From NCBI GenBank assembly GCA_024227975.1, contig JAAETV010000768.1, forward strand, positions 1 through 14,185: a DNA stretch of 14,185 nt, in the 5' to 3' direction. The stretch's first letter is position 1, and each line of letters starts with the position of its first letter. The stretch comes from Actinomycetes bacterium. Lineage in GTDB: Bacteria; Actinomycetota; Acidimicrobiia; Acidimicrobiales; SZUA-35. Of the stretch, positions 6,433 to 13,843 are shown in pieces. A program made the translations under genes and the position numbers. The notes beneath the pieces are model-generated. The model searched no databases and was not told the DNA's origin. It saw nothing but the letters and a program-made list of their open reading frames with translations.

Positions 6433-8643
6433 TCATGTCCGCCTGTCGATGTTGTTGCAGAGACGCTCGAACCTGTTGGCGTCGATGGGGCGAGAGAAGA
6501 GGAAGCCCTGCCCGTAGCTGCATCGCATGGCGCGGAGTTGGGCGAGCTCCACAGGGTTCTCGATGCCTTCGGCAATCGTGGTCATTGATAGTTGCTGACC
6601 TAGGGCCAGGAGCGTCTTCACCAGCGCGCCTCCGTTGGCGGTTGTGCCGAGCCCGTGGACGAACGTACGGTCGATCTTCAAGACGTCGAAGGGGTAGTGG
6701 TGGATGTAGCTGAGTGATGAGAAGCCCGTACCGAAATCGTCAATCGCTAGCTTGACACCGAGGTCCTTGAGGGAACGGAGTCTCGTGCCGGCCGCATCGA
6801 CGTCGTCGACGAAGATGCTCTCGGTCACCTCGAGCGTCAGTGCCGCCGGTTCGAGACCACACGCATCGAGAGCTGACCTAGCGTCGTCGCATATCCCGTC
6901 GCTTTGGAGTTGCCGCCCACTGATGTTGACGTTGAGGCTCAAGTGCTCGTTGCCGGGGATCTTGCGCCATTGGGCGGCTTGCTGGCAGGCGACCTGGAGC
7001 ACCCAGCGACCAATGGGGATGATCATCCCGGTGTCCTCGGCGCCTTGGATGAAGTCGGCCGGGTTGAGCATGCCCCTCTCGGGGTGGAGCCAGCGAAGGA
7101 GGGCCTCCGCGCCGACAATCTGGCGGGTTTGGAGGCTCACGATCGGCTGGTAGTGAACCACGAACTCATCCCGGGCCAGTGCATTCGTGAATTCCTCGGC
7201 CATCGTCTTGTGATCAAGGCGTGACGAACCCATCGCTGGCCGGTAGAGGGCAACACATGAGCGGCCCTGGGCCTTTGCCGCGTACATCGCGATGTCTGCC
7301 CGCCGCAGGAGCTCGTCAGTGGTGTTGCAGTCAGCCTCGGTGATAGCGATCCCGATGCTGGCTGAGCAGTGCCCCAGTGAGCTGGCGGGATTCTTGACCT
7401 CCCCGATTCGGTCCAGCAACCGTCGAGCTACGAGCTCAGCATCGGCCGCTGTGGTGTCCTCGAGAACCATGGCGAACTCGTCCCCGCCCAGGCGGGCAAC
7501 ACTGTCGTAGCTACGACCCACCTGCGAAAGCCCGTTCGCTACTTCAGTCAGAAGCTGGTCACCAGCCGTGTGACCGAATGAGTCATTCACCGACTTGAAA
7601 CGATCGAGGTCAATGAAGAGAAGAGCTGTCGTCGTACCCATGCGCTCGCCCAGCGCGTGGGCATGCTTGAAACGATCTTGGAACAATGCCCGGTTGGGGA
7701 GTCCTGTGAGGGTGTCGTGGAAGGCATGGTGCAGTTCATCGACGGTGCTGGCGTCAGTGAGCGCGATGCTGGCCTGGCTGGCGAAGGTCTGCACAGCCGC
7801 TACGTCTACGTCGGAGATCTGGCTCCAGCCGTCCATAGCAAGCACGTAGAGGCCGCCGATTGGGATCCTGTCGTCGTGCACGGGAGCGCCGACGACGGTC
7901 GCCGTGACATCAGTGTCTGTGCCGACACTGACCTTGGTCCTTACCGGTGATAGGAGCTCATTGGCGGCGGCTCGCCGGCCGATGTCGAGCAGCTGGTGCT
8001 CGGGTATGGCGTTGACATCACAGAGCGCGCTCTCGTCGCCTGGGGCGAGAGCCCGTCGGACGATCCCATCGGGGGCGGAGAGGCAGATGCCGGCAAGATC
8101 GGCACCAAGCAGGGTCGCTGCTTCGCCGGTTATCGCCTGGAGGATCGCGTCGACGTCTCGTCTCTGTGAGATGAGCCGTTGAACCCGGAGGATGGCCTCC
8201 AGTACCGCTTCGTGAGCCTGGTGCTCCCGCACGAGTCTCTCGTTCTCTTCGATCTTGTCGAGAAGCTGCAGGGCCAGGGCGAGGACGCGGGCCATGGCCT
8301 GGGCGTGGGCCCGCTCAGCCGCGTCGAGCGGGTCCTCAACCCGAGCGATGACCACCGATCTCCCCGAGCTGTCAATACTGACCACGGAGGCATACGCCGG
8401 TCCAACACCGGCGATGTCCAGCACCGTTGAGGTACCGGTGGCGATGGCCAGGAGCTGGGTACCCGGCTCCGATCCACGGGCGAACCCGGTAGAGGCCAGC
8501 ACCTCGCCACCCCCGACAGCGGCTGCGACTTCAGCGTCAAACGTCTCAGCGAACCGGGTGACCCCGACCGAGAGGGCAGCATCGGGGTCCGGAGCCTGTG
8601 AGACCGTCGCCAGGAAGTCTGGTAGCTCTGAGGATGAGTACAT
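6433..8643 (-). CDS. GAF-GGDEF-EAL protein (c-di-GMP synthesis and breakdown)
   Basis: A 736-residue protein from the ATG at 8643; translating further upstream would run into the FIST gene. Residues about 1-125 are GAF-like, a coiled linker at 125-145 leads to a second GAF (about 148-298), then GGDEF (about 305-470) and EAL (about 480-736). The diguanylate cyclase site GGDEF (386-390) is intact, with an RxxD inhibitory site (R377, D380) exactly five residues before it. The phosphodiesterase site is also complete: EALLRW (513-518), NVNISGRQL, LEVTES, IDDFGTGFSSL, KIDRTFV, AEGIE and QGFLFS. It could thus both make and degrade c-di-GMP, with GAF input setting the balance. No membrane helix. Last gene of a three-gene operon, 19 bases after the FIST gene. 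Confidence 0.95.
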   Translation of the reverse strand: MYSSSELPDFLATVSQAPDPDAALSVGVTRFAETFDAEVAAAVGGGEVLASTGFARGSEPGTQLLAIATGTSTVLDIAGVGPAYASVVSIDSSGRSVVIARVEDPLDAAERAHAQAMARVLALALQLLDKIEENERLVREHQAHEAVLEAILRVQRLISQRRDVDAILQAITGEAATLLGADLAGICLSAPDGIVRRALAPGDESALCDVNAIPEHQLLDIGRRAAANELLSPVRTKVSVGTDTDVTATVVGAPVHDDRIPIGGLYVLAMDGWSQISDVDVAAVQTFASQASIALTDASTVDELHHAFHDTLTGLPNRALFQDRFKHAHALGERMGTTTALLFIDLDRFKSVNDSFGHTAGDQLLTEVANGLSQVGRSYDSVARLGGDEFAMVLEDTTAADAELVARRLLDRIGEVKNPASSLGHCSASIGIAITEADCNTTDELLRRADIAMYAAKAQGRSCVALYRPAMGSSRLDHKTMAEEFTNALARDEFVVHYQPIVSLQTRQIVGAEALLRWLHPERGMLNPADFIQGAEDTGMIIPIGRWVLQVACQQAAQWRKIPGNEHLSLNVNISGRQLQSDGICDDARSALDACGLEPAALTLEVTESIFVDDVDAAGTRLRSLKDLGVKLAIDDFGTGFSSLSYIHHYPFDVLKIDRTFVHGLGTTANGGALVKTLLALGQQLSMTTIAEGIENPVELAQLRAMRCSYGQGFLFSRPIDANRFERLCNNIDRRT

Positions 8644-8662
8644 GGCATCGGGCTCTGAGCGC

Positions 8663-9826
8663 TCAAGAGAGGGCGAGCGTGACCAGTGTCTGGTTGTGAA
8701 AGCCACGAACACCCTGGGTACGGGCGATCTCTCCGTAGGTGTAGAGGCCCGCAGTCGGCACAGACGGCGCAAGCTTGGCGATTGTCTGCATCTCTGATTG
8801 GACACCCTTGGAGCCGAGAACTGCGCGTCGGGCAATGCAGTCGAACACCAACAGACCGATCGGCTCACTCTCGCCCAGCGCATGAAGTGCCTCGTCACAC
8901 GAGGCCGCCGTCCCCGCCAACAGCGACTCCCGGTCACCTTCCATCATCCATACCAGAGATCCCTGTGGAACCTCGGCGATGCTCATCAACGAGCGACTGG
9001 CGAAGTCGGCCCCGTTGATGAAACGTACCTCCTTGCCAGAGCGACGCTGCAGACCGAGTGGGCGGGTGACTGCAAAGTCGGTGAAGCCCCGGGGATCGTC
9101 GGCCACTGACCGGCTCGCGCCGAAGCAATCAAGGTAGACGTCAAGCGCCGGTTCCCCGTCGAGCTCGTGGATCTTGGTCTCATGACTGTTTGTGACCAGC
9201 AACGGCTCACCGACAGGATGCCAGCCATGATGCACACCAATGCCAAACGGTGACTCACTGCCAATGGCCGCGGCGACCACCGTATTCTCGTGAACCTCAC
9301 CGTCGTGAATCTGGAACGTGCGGATCATGGCTGCGTCGTCACCAGCACAACCACCGACCAAGGGCACGCTCGCCCCCACCTCAGAGTAGGCCCCGCGAAC
9401 CACATCCTGTTGACTGCCGGCGAGACCGTCGGTGAGTAGAAGAAGTACTCGCTCACTCACATGGGGAAGCCGGGTCATGGCCGAGGCGGCCTTGGCACCG
9501 GCAGCTGTGAGATCTTCACCGGCTCCGGTAGCACACGAGGTGACCGCGCTGAACTCACCGCCCAACACAGAGACCACCACACTGTGGTCACTAGCCTTTT
9601 GCGTCGAGATCTCGCCGGCAGTGGTACATCCAATCATCGGAACACCCGGCGTCAACTCACCAATGGCACCAACGAGCGTTGGCAAGTCGTAGGAGATCGA
9701 GGCAAAGACCACCACCAGCTTCGGATCGGTCCCGGTGAGCGCAGCCACCGTCGCCGTGTCCGCGGCGACCAGCGGATCAGCCAAATCGGAGGCCCCAACC
9801 CCAAACCATCGGTATCCGCTACTCAC
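8663..9826 (-). CDS. FIST-domain sensor protein (FIST_N plus FIST_C)
   Basis: A 387-residue cytoplasmic protein starting at GTG. The N-terminal half has FIST_N hallmarks: LVVVFASISYDL (37-48), VPMIGCTTAGEIS (about 62-74), VLLLLTDGLAGSQQDVVRG, and VPLVGGCAGDDA. The C-terminal half matches FIST_C, with SRSLMSIAEVPQGSLVWMMEG and a final LYTYGEIARTQGVRGFHNQT close to the family's usual end. FIST domains are proposed small-ligand (possibly amino-acid) sensors that appear fused or adjacent to signalling domains. Here the protein is stand-alone but translationally coupled (GTGA overlap) to the GAF-like gene upstream and followed by the GGDEF-EAL gene, so it probably relays ligand status to c-di-GMP turnover. 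Ligand unknown. Confidence 0.9.
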   Translation of the reverse strand: MSSGYRWFGVGASDLADPLVAADTATVAALTGTDPKLVVVFASISYDLPTLVGAIGELTPGVPMIGCTTAGEISTQKASDHSVVVSVLGGEFSAVTSCATGAGEDLTAAGAKAASAMTRLPHVSERVLLLLTDGLAGSQQDVVRGAYSEVGASVPLVGGCAGDDAAMIRTFQIHDGEVHENTVVAAAIGSESPFGIGVHHGWHPVGEPLLVTNSHETKIHELDGEPALDVYLDCFGASRSVADDPRGFTDFAVTRPLGLQRRSGKEVRFINGADFASRSLMSIAEVPQGSLVWMMEGDRESLLAGTAASCDEALHALGESEPIGLLVFDCIARRAVLGSKGVQSEMQTIAKLAPSVPTAGLYTYGEIARTQGVRGFHNQTLVTLALS

Positions 9827-10725
9827 TGCAACGGCCCCCCGGCTATCGACACGGTGACACCAAGATCGTCTCCGAAACTCGTGTCCAGCACGCGAGATGC
9901 CTGCTCACCAATGCTCGCTGCTACTCGCTGACACAGGCTCGTGAATCCCCTCGGCGTGTCGATCATGTGAGCGACGACAATCGCTCCCGACAGCGCACCA
10001 ACATGGAGCGGAATCACGCACCGAGAGACAAGGCCCTCCTCGAACCCAAGCGGACTGCGACCGGTCGGGTCATTTCTCAGATCCTGCGCCACCATCGGCA
10101 TGTCGAAGTCAAGCCCAGGCAGCAGCTGTAGCAATGCCTCCCGGACCACCTCCTCGCTCGCCGCGGGCTGCCATCCAGAAGGAGCGAGAAGCAATCGGTG
10201 CTCCGGGCGCCTGATCACTACCGCTCCGAACTCACATGACAGCGCAGAAGCGGTCGCCTCGGCCAGATTCTCGAGGAACTCGTCAAGTCGCCGCGATGGC
10301 AAGGAAGCCACTGACAGCGCCGCCGTTGTCAGCTCCAGCTCATCGGCCAACCGCTTCTCTGTCGGCACCTCACCGACCGACCAGGCAAGATCACCAGCCG
10401 CCTCGATCAACGATTCATCGTCGTGACCCGAGAGGCCAGGCCCACCACCAACGACGATGAAGTCCCCAACCCCAAGGATGAACGCCTCCTCGGCCCAGTA
10501 GGGGCCGAAGATCCGAACGCTCTCACCACTATGGCGGACAAGCTTCGCCAAGGTCTGCGCTCCCGCCACAAGTGGCTCCCGGTCGGGATCGATGGAGATG
10601 CTCCCCGCCCACCGCTCACCACGGCCAACCCCCACAAGGTTCACAAGCTGATCATCGCTGACGCGCCTCAGAACGAAGACATCAACAAGCCCGAGTCGAG
10701 AAGCAATCTCACGCGCTTCATCCAT
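9823..10725 (-). CDS. GAF-like sensory protein
   Basis: A 300-residue soluble protein starting at the ATG at 10725; the frame is closed by a TGA a few codons upstream, so no longer form exists. Two GAF-like halves can be inferred: residues about 1-115 (VDVFVLRRV, FILGVGDFIVVGGG) and about 147-285 (FLENLAEATASALSCEFGAVVI, then SRCVIPLHVGALSGAIVVAH, then LCQRVAASIGEQASRVLD), the second being the clearer. No kinase, cyclase or DNA-binding output is present, so it must act through a partner. Its stop overlaps the FIST start by four bases, and the GGDEF-EAL gene follows, so it is probably a regulatory subunit of that module. First gene of the operon; the upstream 371-base gap should hold the promoter. 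Assignment to GAF is by pattern only. Confidence 0.75.
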   Translation of the reverse strand: MDEAREIASRLGLVDVFVLRRVSDDQLVNLVGVGRGERWAGSISIDPDREPLVAGAQTLAKLVRHSGESVRIFGPYWAEEAFILGVGDFIVVGGGPGLSGHDDESLIEAAGDLAWSVGEVPTEKRLADELELTTAALSVASLPSRRLDEFLENLAEATASALSCEFGAVVIRRPEHRLLLAPSGWQPAASEEVVREALLQLLPGLDFDMPMVAQDLRNDPTGRSPLGFEEGLVSRCVIPLHVGALSGAIVVAHMIDTPRGFTSLCQRVAASIGEQASRVLDTSFGDDLGVTVSIAGGPLQ

Positions 10726-10892
10726 GCCTCTGTCGTCGGCAACTCAACCCGCAGGATTAGGCCTCGATTGACCGCCAGGACGGCTGCTTCCTTGGCCATG
10801 GGCCGTGTGGCTTAGTTAGGTTTGGATTGGTTGCTGACTGGTAGTCGGCGTGGATGACGACATGATCGAGTTCAGCCGAGCTACCAGATTCG

Positions 10893-10922
10893 TGCGCCAG
10901 GCACGGACCCCTGCCTGGCGCA
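10893..10922. repeat. Perfect 11-bp inverted repeat with 8-base spacer
   Basis: Left arm TGCGCCAGGCA (10893-10903), spacer 10904-10911, right arm TGCCTGGCGCA (10912-10922), an exact reverse complement. In RNA this would be a very stable GC-rich hairpin, but there is no T-run and neither flanking operon ends here; both start from this region. An operator for a dimeric regulator or a leader hairpin is more likely than a terminator. Confidence 0.75.
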
Positions 10923-10994
10923 ACGCTCCGCTAGAGGCACCATCCCGTTGCGAGGTCTCGGAGTGGTGATACCGAGCGCGGGCTTCTCCGGTCC

Positions 10995-11007
10995 GGTCAG
11001 GCTGAGG
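10995..11007 (+). promoter_or_regulatory. Candidate response-regulator binding site upstream of the PepSY gene
   Basis: GGTCAGGCTGAGG, about 90 bases before the PepSY start. It matches GGTCAGGTTTAGG at 11523-11535 upstream of the regulator gene in 11 of 13 positions. OmpR-type regulators usually bind tandem direct half-sites, and TCAGG/TNAGG halves fit that form. Predicted only from the shared sequence. Confidence 0.4.
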
Positions 11008-11082
11008 CAAGGTCGACTGTTCATACTGACGCTCACCGACAACCGTTCAGGGCTGCGATCGACCAGGTGGCGCTCTACTCCG

Positions 11083-11088
11083 AAAGGA
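11083..11088 (+). promoter_or_regulatory. Ribosome binding site of the PepSY gene
   Basis: AAAGGA, eight bases before the ATG at 11097. It selects this start over the in-frame GTG at 11067, which lies upstream of the site and would disrupt the clean signal peptide. Confidence 0.7.
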
Positions 11089-11096
11089 CACAACCA

Positions 11097-11414
11097 ATGA
11101 AACGCTTATCGAAAGTCGTTCTCGCCGGTCTCGCCGCTGGCGCCGTAGCCGCTGGTGGCGCAACCGCGGCAGTGGCGTCGAGCCTCGACGACGATGGCAC
11201 CGAGGTGCCGATCACGGGCGACGCCCTGGACCGGGCCAGCACGGCCGCCTTGGCCCACACGGGCGAGGGGAGGGTGACCGATACCGAGCAGGGTGACGAG
11301 GAAAGCTTCTACGAGGTCGAGGTCACGCTCGACGACGGCAGTCAAGTTGATGTCCAACTCGACGAGGAGTTCAACGTCGTCAGCACCGAGGCGGACGGCC
11401 CCAACGACGACTGA
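11097..11414 (+). CDS. Exported PepSY-domain protein
   Basis: A 105-residue protein. Residues 1-27 form a typical signal peptide: basic MKRLSK, a hydrophobic Ala/Gly-rich core and a likely cut after AVA. The mature part is strongly acidic. Residues about 38-95 fit one PepSY domain: a helix (GDALDRASTAALAHTGEG) followed by strands (SFYEVEVTLDDG, SQVDVQLDEEFNVV). PepSY domains are extracytoplasmic and proposed to bind or inhibit proteases or sense envelope state. The protein precedes an OmpR-type regulator and histidine kinase by 136 bases, an arrangement common in actinobacteria, where the small exported protein is probably target and/or modulator of the two-component pair. No hairpin terminator is seen after it, so partial read-through into the regulator is possible. 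Confidence 0.82.
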   Translation: MKRLSKVVLAGLAAGAVAAGGATAAVASSLDDDGTEVPITGDALDRASTAALAHTGEGRVTDTEQGDEESFYEVEVTLDDGSQVDVQLDEEFNVVSTEADGPNDD

Positions 11415-11522
11415 GCCGACGCCAAACCAACCGTCCCACCACCACCGCCGTCTCTAGGCACTCGTACCCGGGACGTGGCGAGAGGGGGCCAGTGCACGTC
11501 TGGCGGGCCGGTGTCAGCTCAC

Positions 11523-11535
11523 GGTCAGGTTTAGG
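11523..11535 (+). promoter_or_regulatory. Candidate autoregulatory site before the response regulator gene
   Basis: GGTCAGGTTTAGG, ending 15 bases before the GTG start, and sharing 11 of 13 bases with 10995-11007. A second GTCAG at 11513-11517 lies 11 bases before the GTCAG at 11524-11528, one helical turn away, as expected for tandem OmpR-family half-sites. So close to the start codon it would overlap the promoter or leader. Confidence 0.4.
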
Positions 11536-11550
11536 TGGCACGCTGGAGTC

Positions 11551-12228
11551 GTGAAGATCCTGGTCGTTGAGGACGACAAGAAGATCGCCTCTGTCGTGAT
11601 GCGGGGCCTCGAATCGGACGGCTACACCGTCGATGTGGCCTTCACCGGCCTTGACGGGCTCTGGCTCGCGACCGAGGGTGCCTACGATCTGATCGTCCTC
11701 GACATCATGTTGCCCGGTCGAAACGGGTTTCAGATCTGTGCCGACCTCCGTGACCAGGGGGACTGGACCCCGATCCTCATGTTGACGGCCAAGGACGGGG
11801 AGCTCGACGAGACCGAAGCGCTCGACGCGGGGGCTGACGACTACTTGGTGAAGCCGTTCTCGTTCCCTGTGCTGCTGGCAAGGACCAGGGCGCTCCTTCG
11901 CCGGGCCACCGGTCACAATCCGGCACCGGTCGAGGTCGGTGACCTGCGAATCGATCCGGGTGAGCGCCGGGTGTGGCGGGGTACCGTTGAGGTCGAGGTG
12001 ACCGCCCGTCAGTTCGAGGTCCTCGAGTTCTTCATCCGCCGGGCCGGACAGGTCCTGTCCAAGGGTGAGATCCTGATGGGTGTGTGGCCTCACGACTTCG
12101 ATGGCGATCCGAACATCGTGGAGGTGTACATCCGACGGCTGCGACGTGCCATCGACGAACCCTTCGACCGCCACGCCATCCAGACGGTGCGAGGTGCCGG
12201 CTATCGGCTGGCGGCCGACGGTGGCTGA
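11551..12228 (+). CDS. OmpR-family two-component response regulator
   Basis: A 225-residue transcription factor starting at GTG. The receiver (1-118) has the acidic pocket VVEDD, phospho-acceptor D51 (VLDIMLPG), switch T79 (MLTAKD) and K101 (YLVKPFSF). The winged-helix domain (about 126-222) shows the usual VEVTARQFEVLEFFIRRAG, LSKGEILMGVWP, NIVEVYIRRLRRAID and the terminal TVRGAGYRLA. All key residues are present. The gene lies 18 bases before the cognate histidine kinase and downstream of the PepSY gene. A GGAG only two bases before the GTG is too close to be a normal Shine-Dalgarno, so translation may start on a short leader. Probable targets are its own cassette and the PepSY gene, given the shared upstream motif. 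Confidence 0.95.
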   Translation: MKILVVEDDKKIASVVMRGLESDGYTVDVAFTGLDGLWLATEGAYDLIVLDIMLPGRNGFQICADLRDQGDWTPILMLTAKDGELDETEALDAGADDYLVKPFSFPVLLARTRALLRRATGHNPAPVEVGDLRIDPGERRVWRGTVEVEVTARQFEVLEFFIRRAGQVLSKGEILMGVWPHDFDGDPNIVEVYIRRLRRAIDEPFDRHAIQTVRGAGYRLAADGG

Positions 12229-12246
12229 GACCATCCGGCCCCGGAG

Positions 12247-13647
12247 ATGAACCGGTTCTGGGCCCGCTTCGGTATTCGACTACGGATCACGCTGGCGGCG
12301 ATGCTCGTCGTGGCTGTCGTCCTGGCCGCCACCAGCGTGGCGCTGGTGAGGGTCCAGCAGCGCCAACTCCTCGCCAATCTCGATACGACGCTCGCGCTCC
12401 GGGCTGACGATCTGCAAGGCGAGATCGTCGCCAGCGAGGGTGATCCCGGTGCCTTCTCCATCAGCGCCGGCGAGGAGCAGCTGGCCCAGCTCGTGGACTC
12501 AGACGGCCAGGTCATCGCCGCCACACCAGGGCTCGGACGCTCACCTGTCATTGCTGATGCACCCCTAACCGGCCAGGTGACGCGGACCGTCCGGGGCCTG
12601 CCGATCGAGGATGACGCCTACCGGATCCTGAGCCGAGTGGTGGAGACGACCGCCGGCACGTTCGTCCTCCATCTGGGCCAGAACACCGACGACCTCGACG
12701 ACAGCGTCAGGATCCTGACCGCATCGCTGGCAGTACTGATCCCTCTCGTCGTGCTGGTGCTGGGCACCGTCCTCTGGTGGCTCGTGGGCCGTACGCTTCG
12801 CCCCGTCGAGGACATCCGGCTAGAAGTGGCCGCCATCGGAGCCAGTGATCTGCACCGCCGAGTGCCACGGCCTCCGACCAGCGACGAGATCTCGCGCCTT
12901 GCATCGACGATGAATGCCATGCTCGACCGACTCGAAGAAGCGTCGGTCCGCCAGCATCGTTTCGTTGCCGACGCTTCCCACGAGCTGCGGAGCCCGCTTA
13001 CCCGAATCCGAGCCGAGGTGGAGCTGGCACTGGCCCAAGACGGCCGAGACGAGGACGGCGACACATCTGTCCTGACCAGCGTGCTAGACGACACCACCGA
13101 GCTCGGTCGGCTCGTGGCCGATCTGCTGCATCTGGCCCGTAGCGACGCCGGCGTCTCCTCCGGTATCTACGAACCCGTTGATCTCGACGACATCGTGTTG
13201 CGAGAAGCCCGTCGACTGCGGGCCAACGACTGCCAGGTCGATTTGAGTCACCTGTCGGCCGCTCACCTGACCGGCTGCCCAACCGACCTAGCCAGGGCGG
13301 TGCGGAACCTGCTCGACAACGCCGCCCGTCATGCCACTACCACCGTCACCGTCGTTCTCGGCGAGACCAACGATGCCGTGCGGCTCGAGGTCATCGACGA
13401 CGGCCCCGGCGTGCCGCCGACTGACCGGAAACGAATCTTCGAGCGCTTCACCCGGCTGGACGACGCACGAACGCGCGACAACGGTGGAACTGGGCTCGGA
13501 CTGGCCATCGCTCGCGACATCATCGAAAACCACGGCGGCCGACTCGTCGTTCAGGACACGTCGCAGGGAGATGCGACCGGTGCACGATTCGTGGCCACCC
13601 TTCCCTGTTCCCCTCCTGAGCAGCTGGCGGCAAACCCTCGAACCTGA
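12247..13647 (+). CDS. Membrane sensor histidine kinase with HAMP domain
   Basis: A 466-residue partner of the OmpR-type regulator. Membrane helices at about 12-34 and 157-180 enclose an extracytoplasmic sensor of some 120 residues with no recognised fold. HAMP follows (about 181-233), then HisKA with FVADASHELRSPL (H245), and HATPase with N-box RNLLDNAARHA (N354/N358), G1 DDGPGVP, F-box RIFERF and G2 GGTGLGLA. The start is fixed because the regulator's stop is in the same frame 21 bases upstream and only this ATG precedes the first helix; GGAG abuts it directly. The last dozen residues (CSPPEQLAANPRT) carry no domain sequence and lie where an antisense regulator remnant begins, so the tail may have been replaced by later rearrangement. 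Confidence 0.94.
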   Translation: MNRFWARFGIRLRITLAAMLVVAVVLAATSVALVRVQQRQLLANLDTTLALRADDLQGEIVASEGDPGAFSISAGEEQLAQLVDSDGQVIAATPGLGRSPVIADAPLTGQVTRTVRGLPIEDDAYRILSRVVETTAGTFVLHLGQNTDDLDDSVRILTASLAVLIPLVVLVLGTVLWWLVGRTLRPVEDIRLEVAAIGASDLHRRVPRPPTSDEISRLASTMNAMLDRLEEASVRQHRFVADASHELRSPLTRIRAEVELALAQDGRDEDGDTSVLTSVLDDTTELGRLVADLLHLARSDAGVSSGIYEPVDLDDIVLREARRLRANDCQVDLSHLSAAHLTGCPTDLARAVRNLLDNAARHATTTVTVVLGETNDAVRLEVIDDGPGVPPTDRKRIFERFTRLDDARTRDNGGTGLGLAIARDIIENHGGRLVVQDTSQGDATGARFVATLPCSPPEQLAANPRT

Positions 13648-13839
13648 TCGCGTCGAACTCATCAGATCTGAGCGGTCCGCAGTCGAGAGATTGCTGCAAG
13701 CAGGGGTCCTCTGACCGCCCAGAGGCTGATCGGCCCCATACTCCCTCTCGAGCAAGCGGTCAGCCGAGATCACCGAACCGCCCTCGGCCAGCAAGGCAGC
13801 CAGCAACTGGCGTTGCTGTGGTCTCAACTCCACCGCGAT
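13630..13839 (-). pseudogene. Decayed fragment of a SARP/BTAD-type transcriptional regulator
   Basis: On the minus strand 13716-13839 encodes VELRPQQRQLLAALLAEGG and then VISADRLLEREYGADQP, a strong likeness to the winged-helix start of SARP/AfsR-type regulators. After a shift of frame near 13705, LLAAISRLRTA matches the expected 'ISRLRRAL' helix, then a stop. A further shift and internal loss give DEFDAIRFEGLPPA (about 13663-13622), like the start of the BTAD part, running antisense to the 3' end of the kinase gene. No start codon, at least two frameshifts and no C-terminal half are seen, so it is non-functional. Recognition is by motif pattern only. Confidence 0.6.
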
Positions 13840-13843
13840 CGCC

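Larger units (their letters stand above)
10726..11096. other. Divergent intergenic region between c-di-GMP operon and PepSY cassette
   Basis: 371 bases without a supported gene. It separates the leftward GAF-FIST-GGDEF operon from the rightward PepSY-regulator-kinase cassette and must contain both promoters, though no convincing -35/-10 pair can be picked by eye. It holds a perfect inverted repeat (10893-10922), a motif shared with the response regulator upstream region (10995-11007) and the PepSY Shine-Dalgarno (11083-11088). Short open frames on both strands lack family resemblance and credible start signals. Confidence 0.7.

Noticed and set aside
8656..8665. Perfect 10-bp palindrome TGAGCGCTCA between the FIST and GGDEF-EAL genes
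   Set aside because: Overlaps the FIST stop codon, does not extend beyond 10 bp, and such short palindromes are expected by chance.
8644..8937. N-terminal extension of the GGDEF-EAL protein
   Set aside because: The in-frame extension is Arg/Ser-rich, has no domain, and would overlap nearly 100 codons of the FIST gene.
10816..11010. Minus-strand 64-codon frame and plus-strand 36-codon frame in the divergent intergenic region
   Set aside because: Both run through the palindrome, lack a ribosome binding site and show no family resemblance.
11380..12234. Minus-strand 284-codon open frame
   Set aside because: Antisense to the OmpR-type regulator; His/Pro/Gln-rich shadow without domains.
13331..13714. 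Plus-strand frame shifted relative to the histidine kinase HATPase domain
   Set aside because: Same-strand shadow of the kinase C-terminal region; no independent domain.
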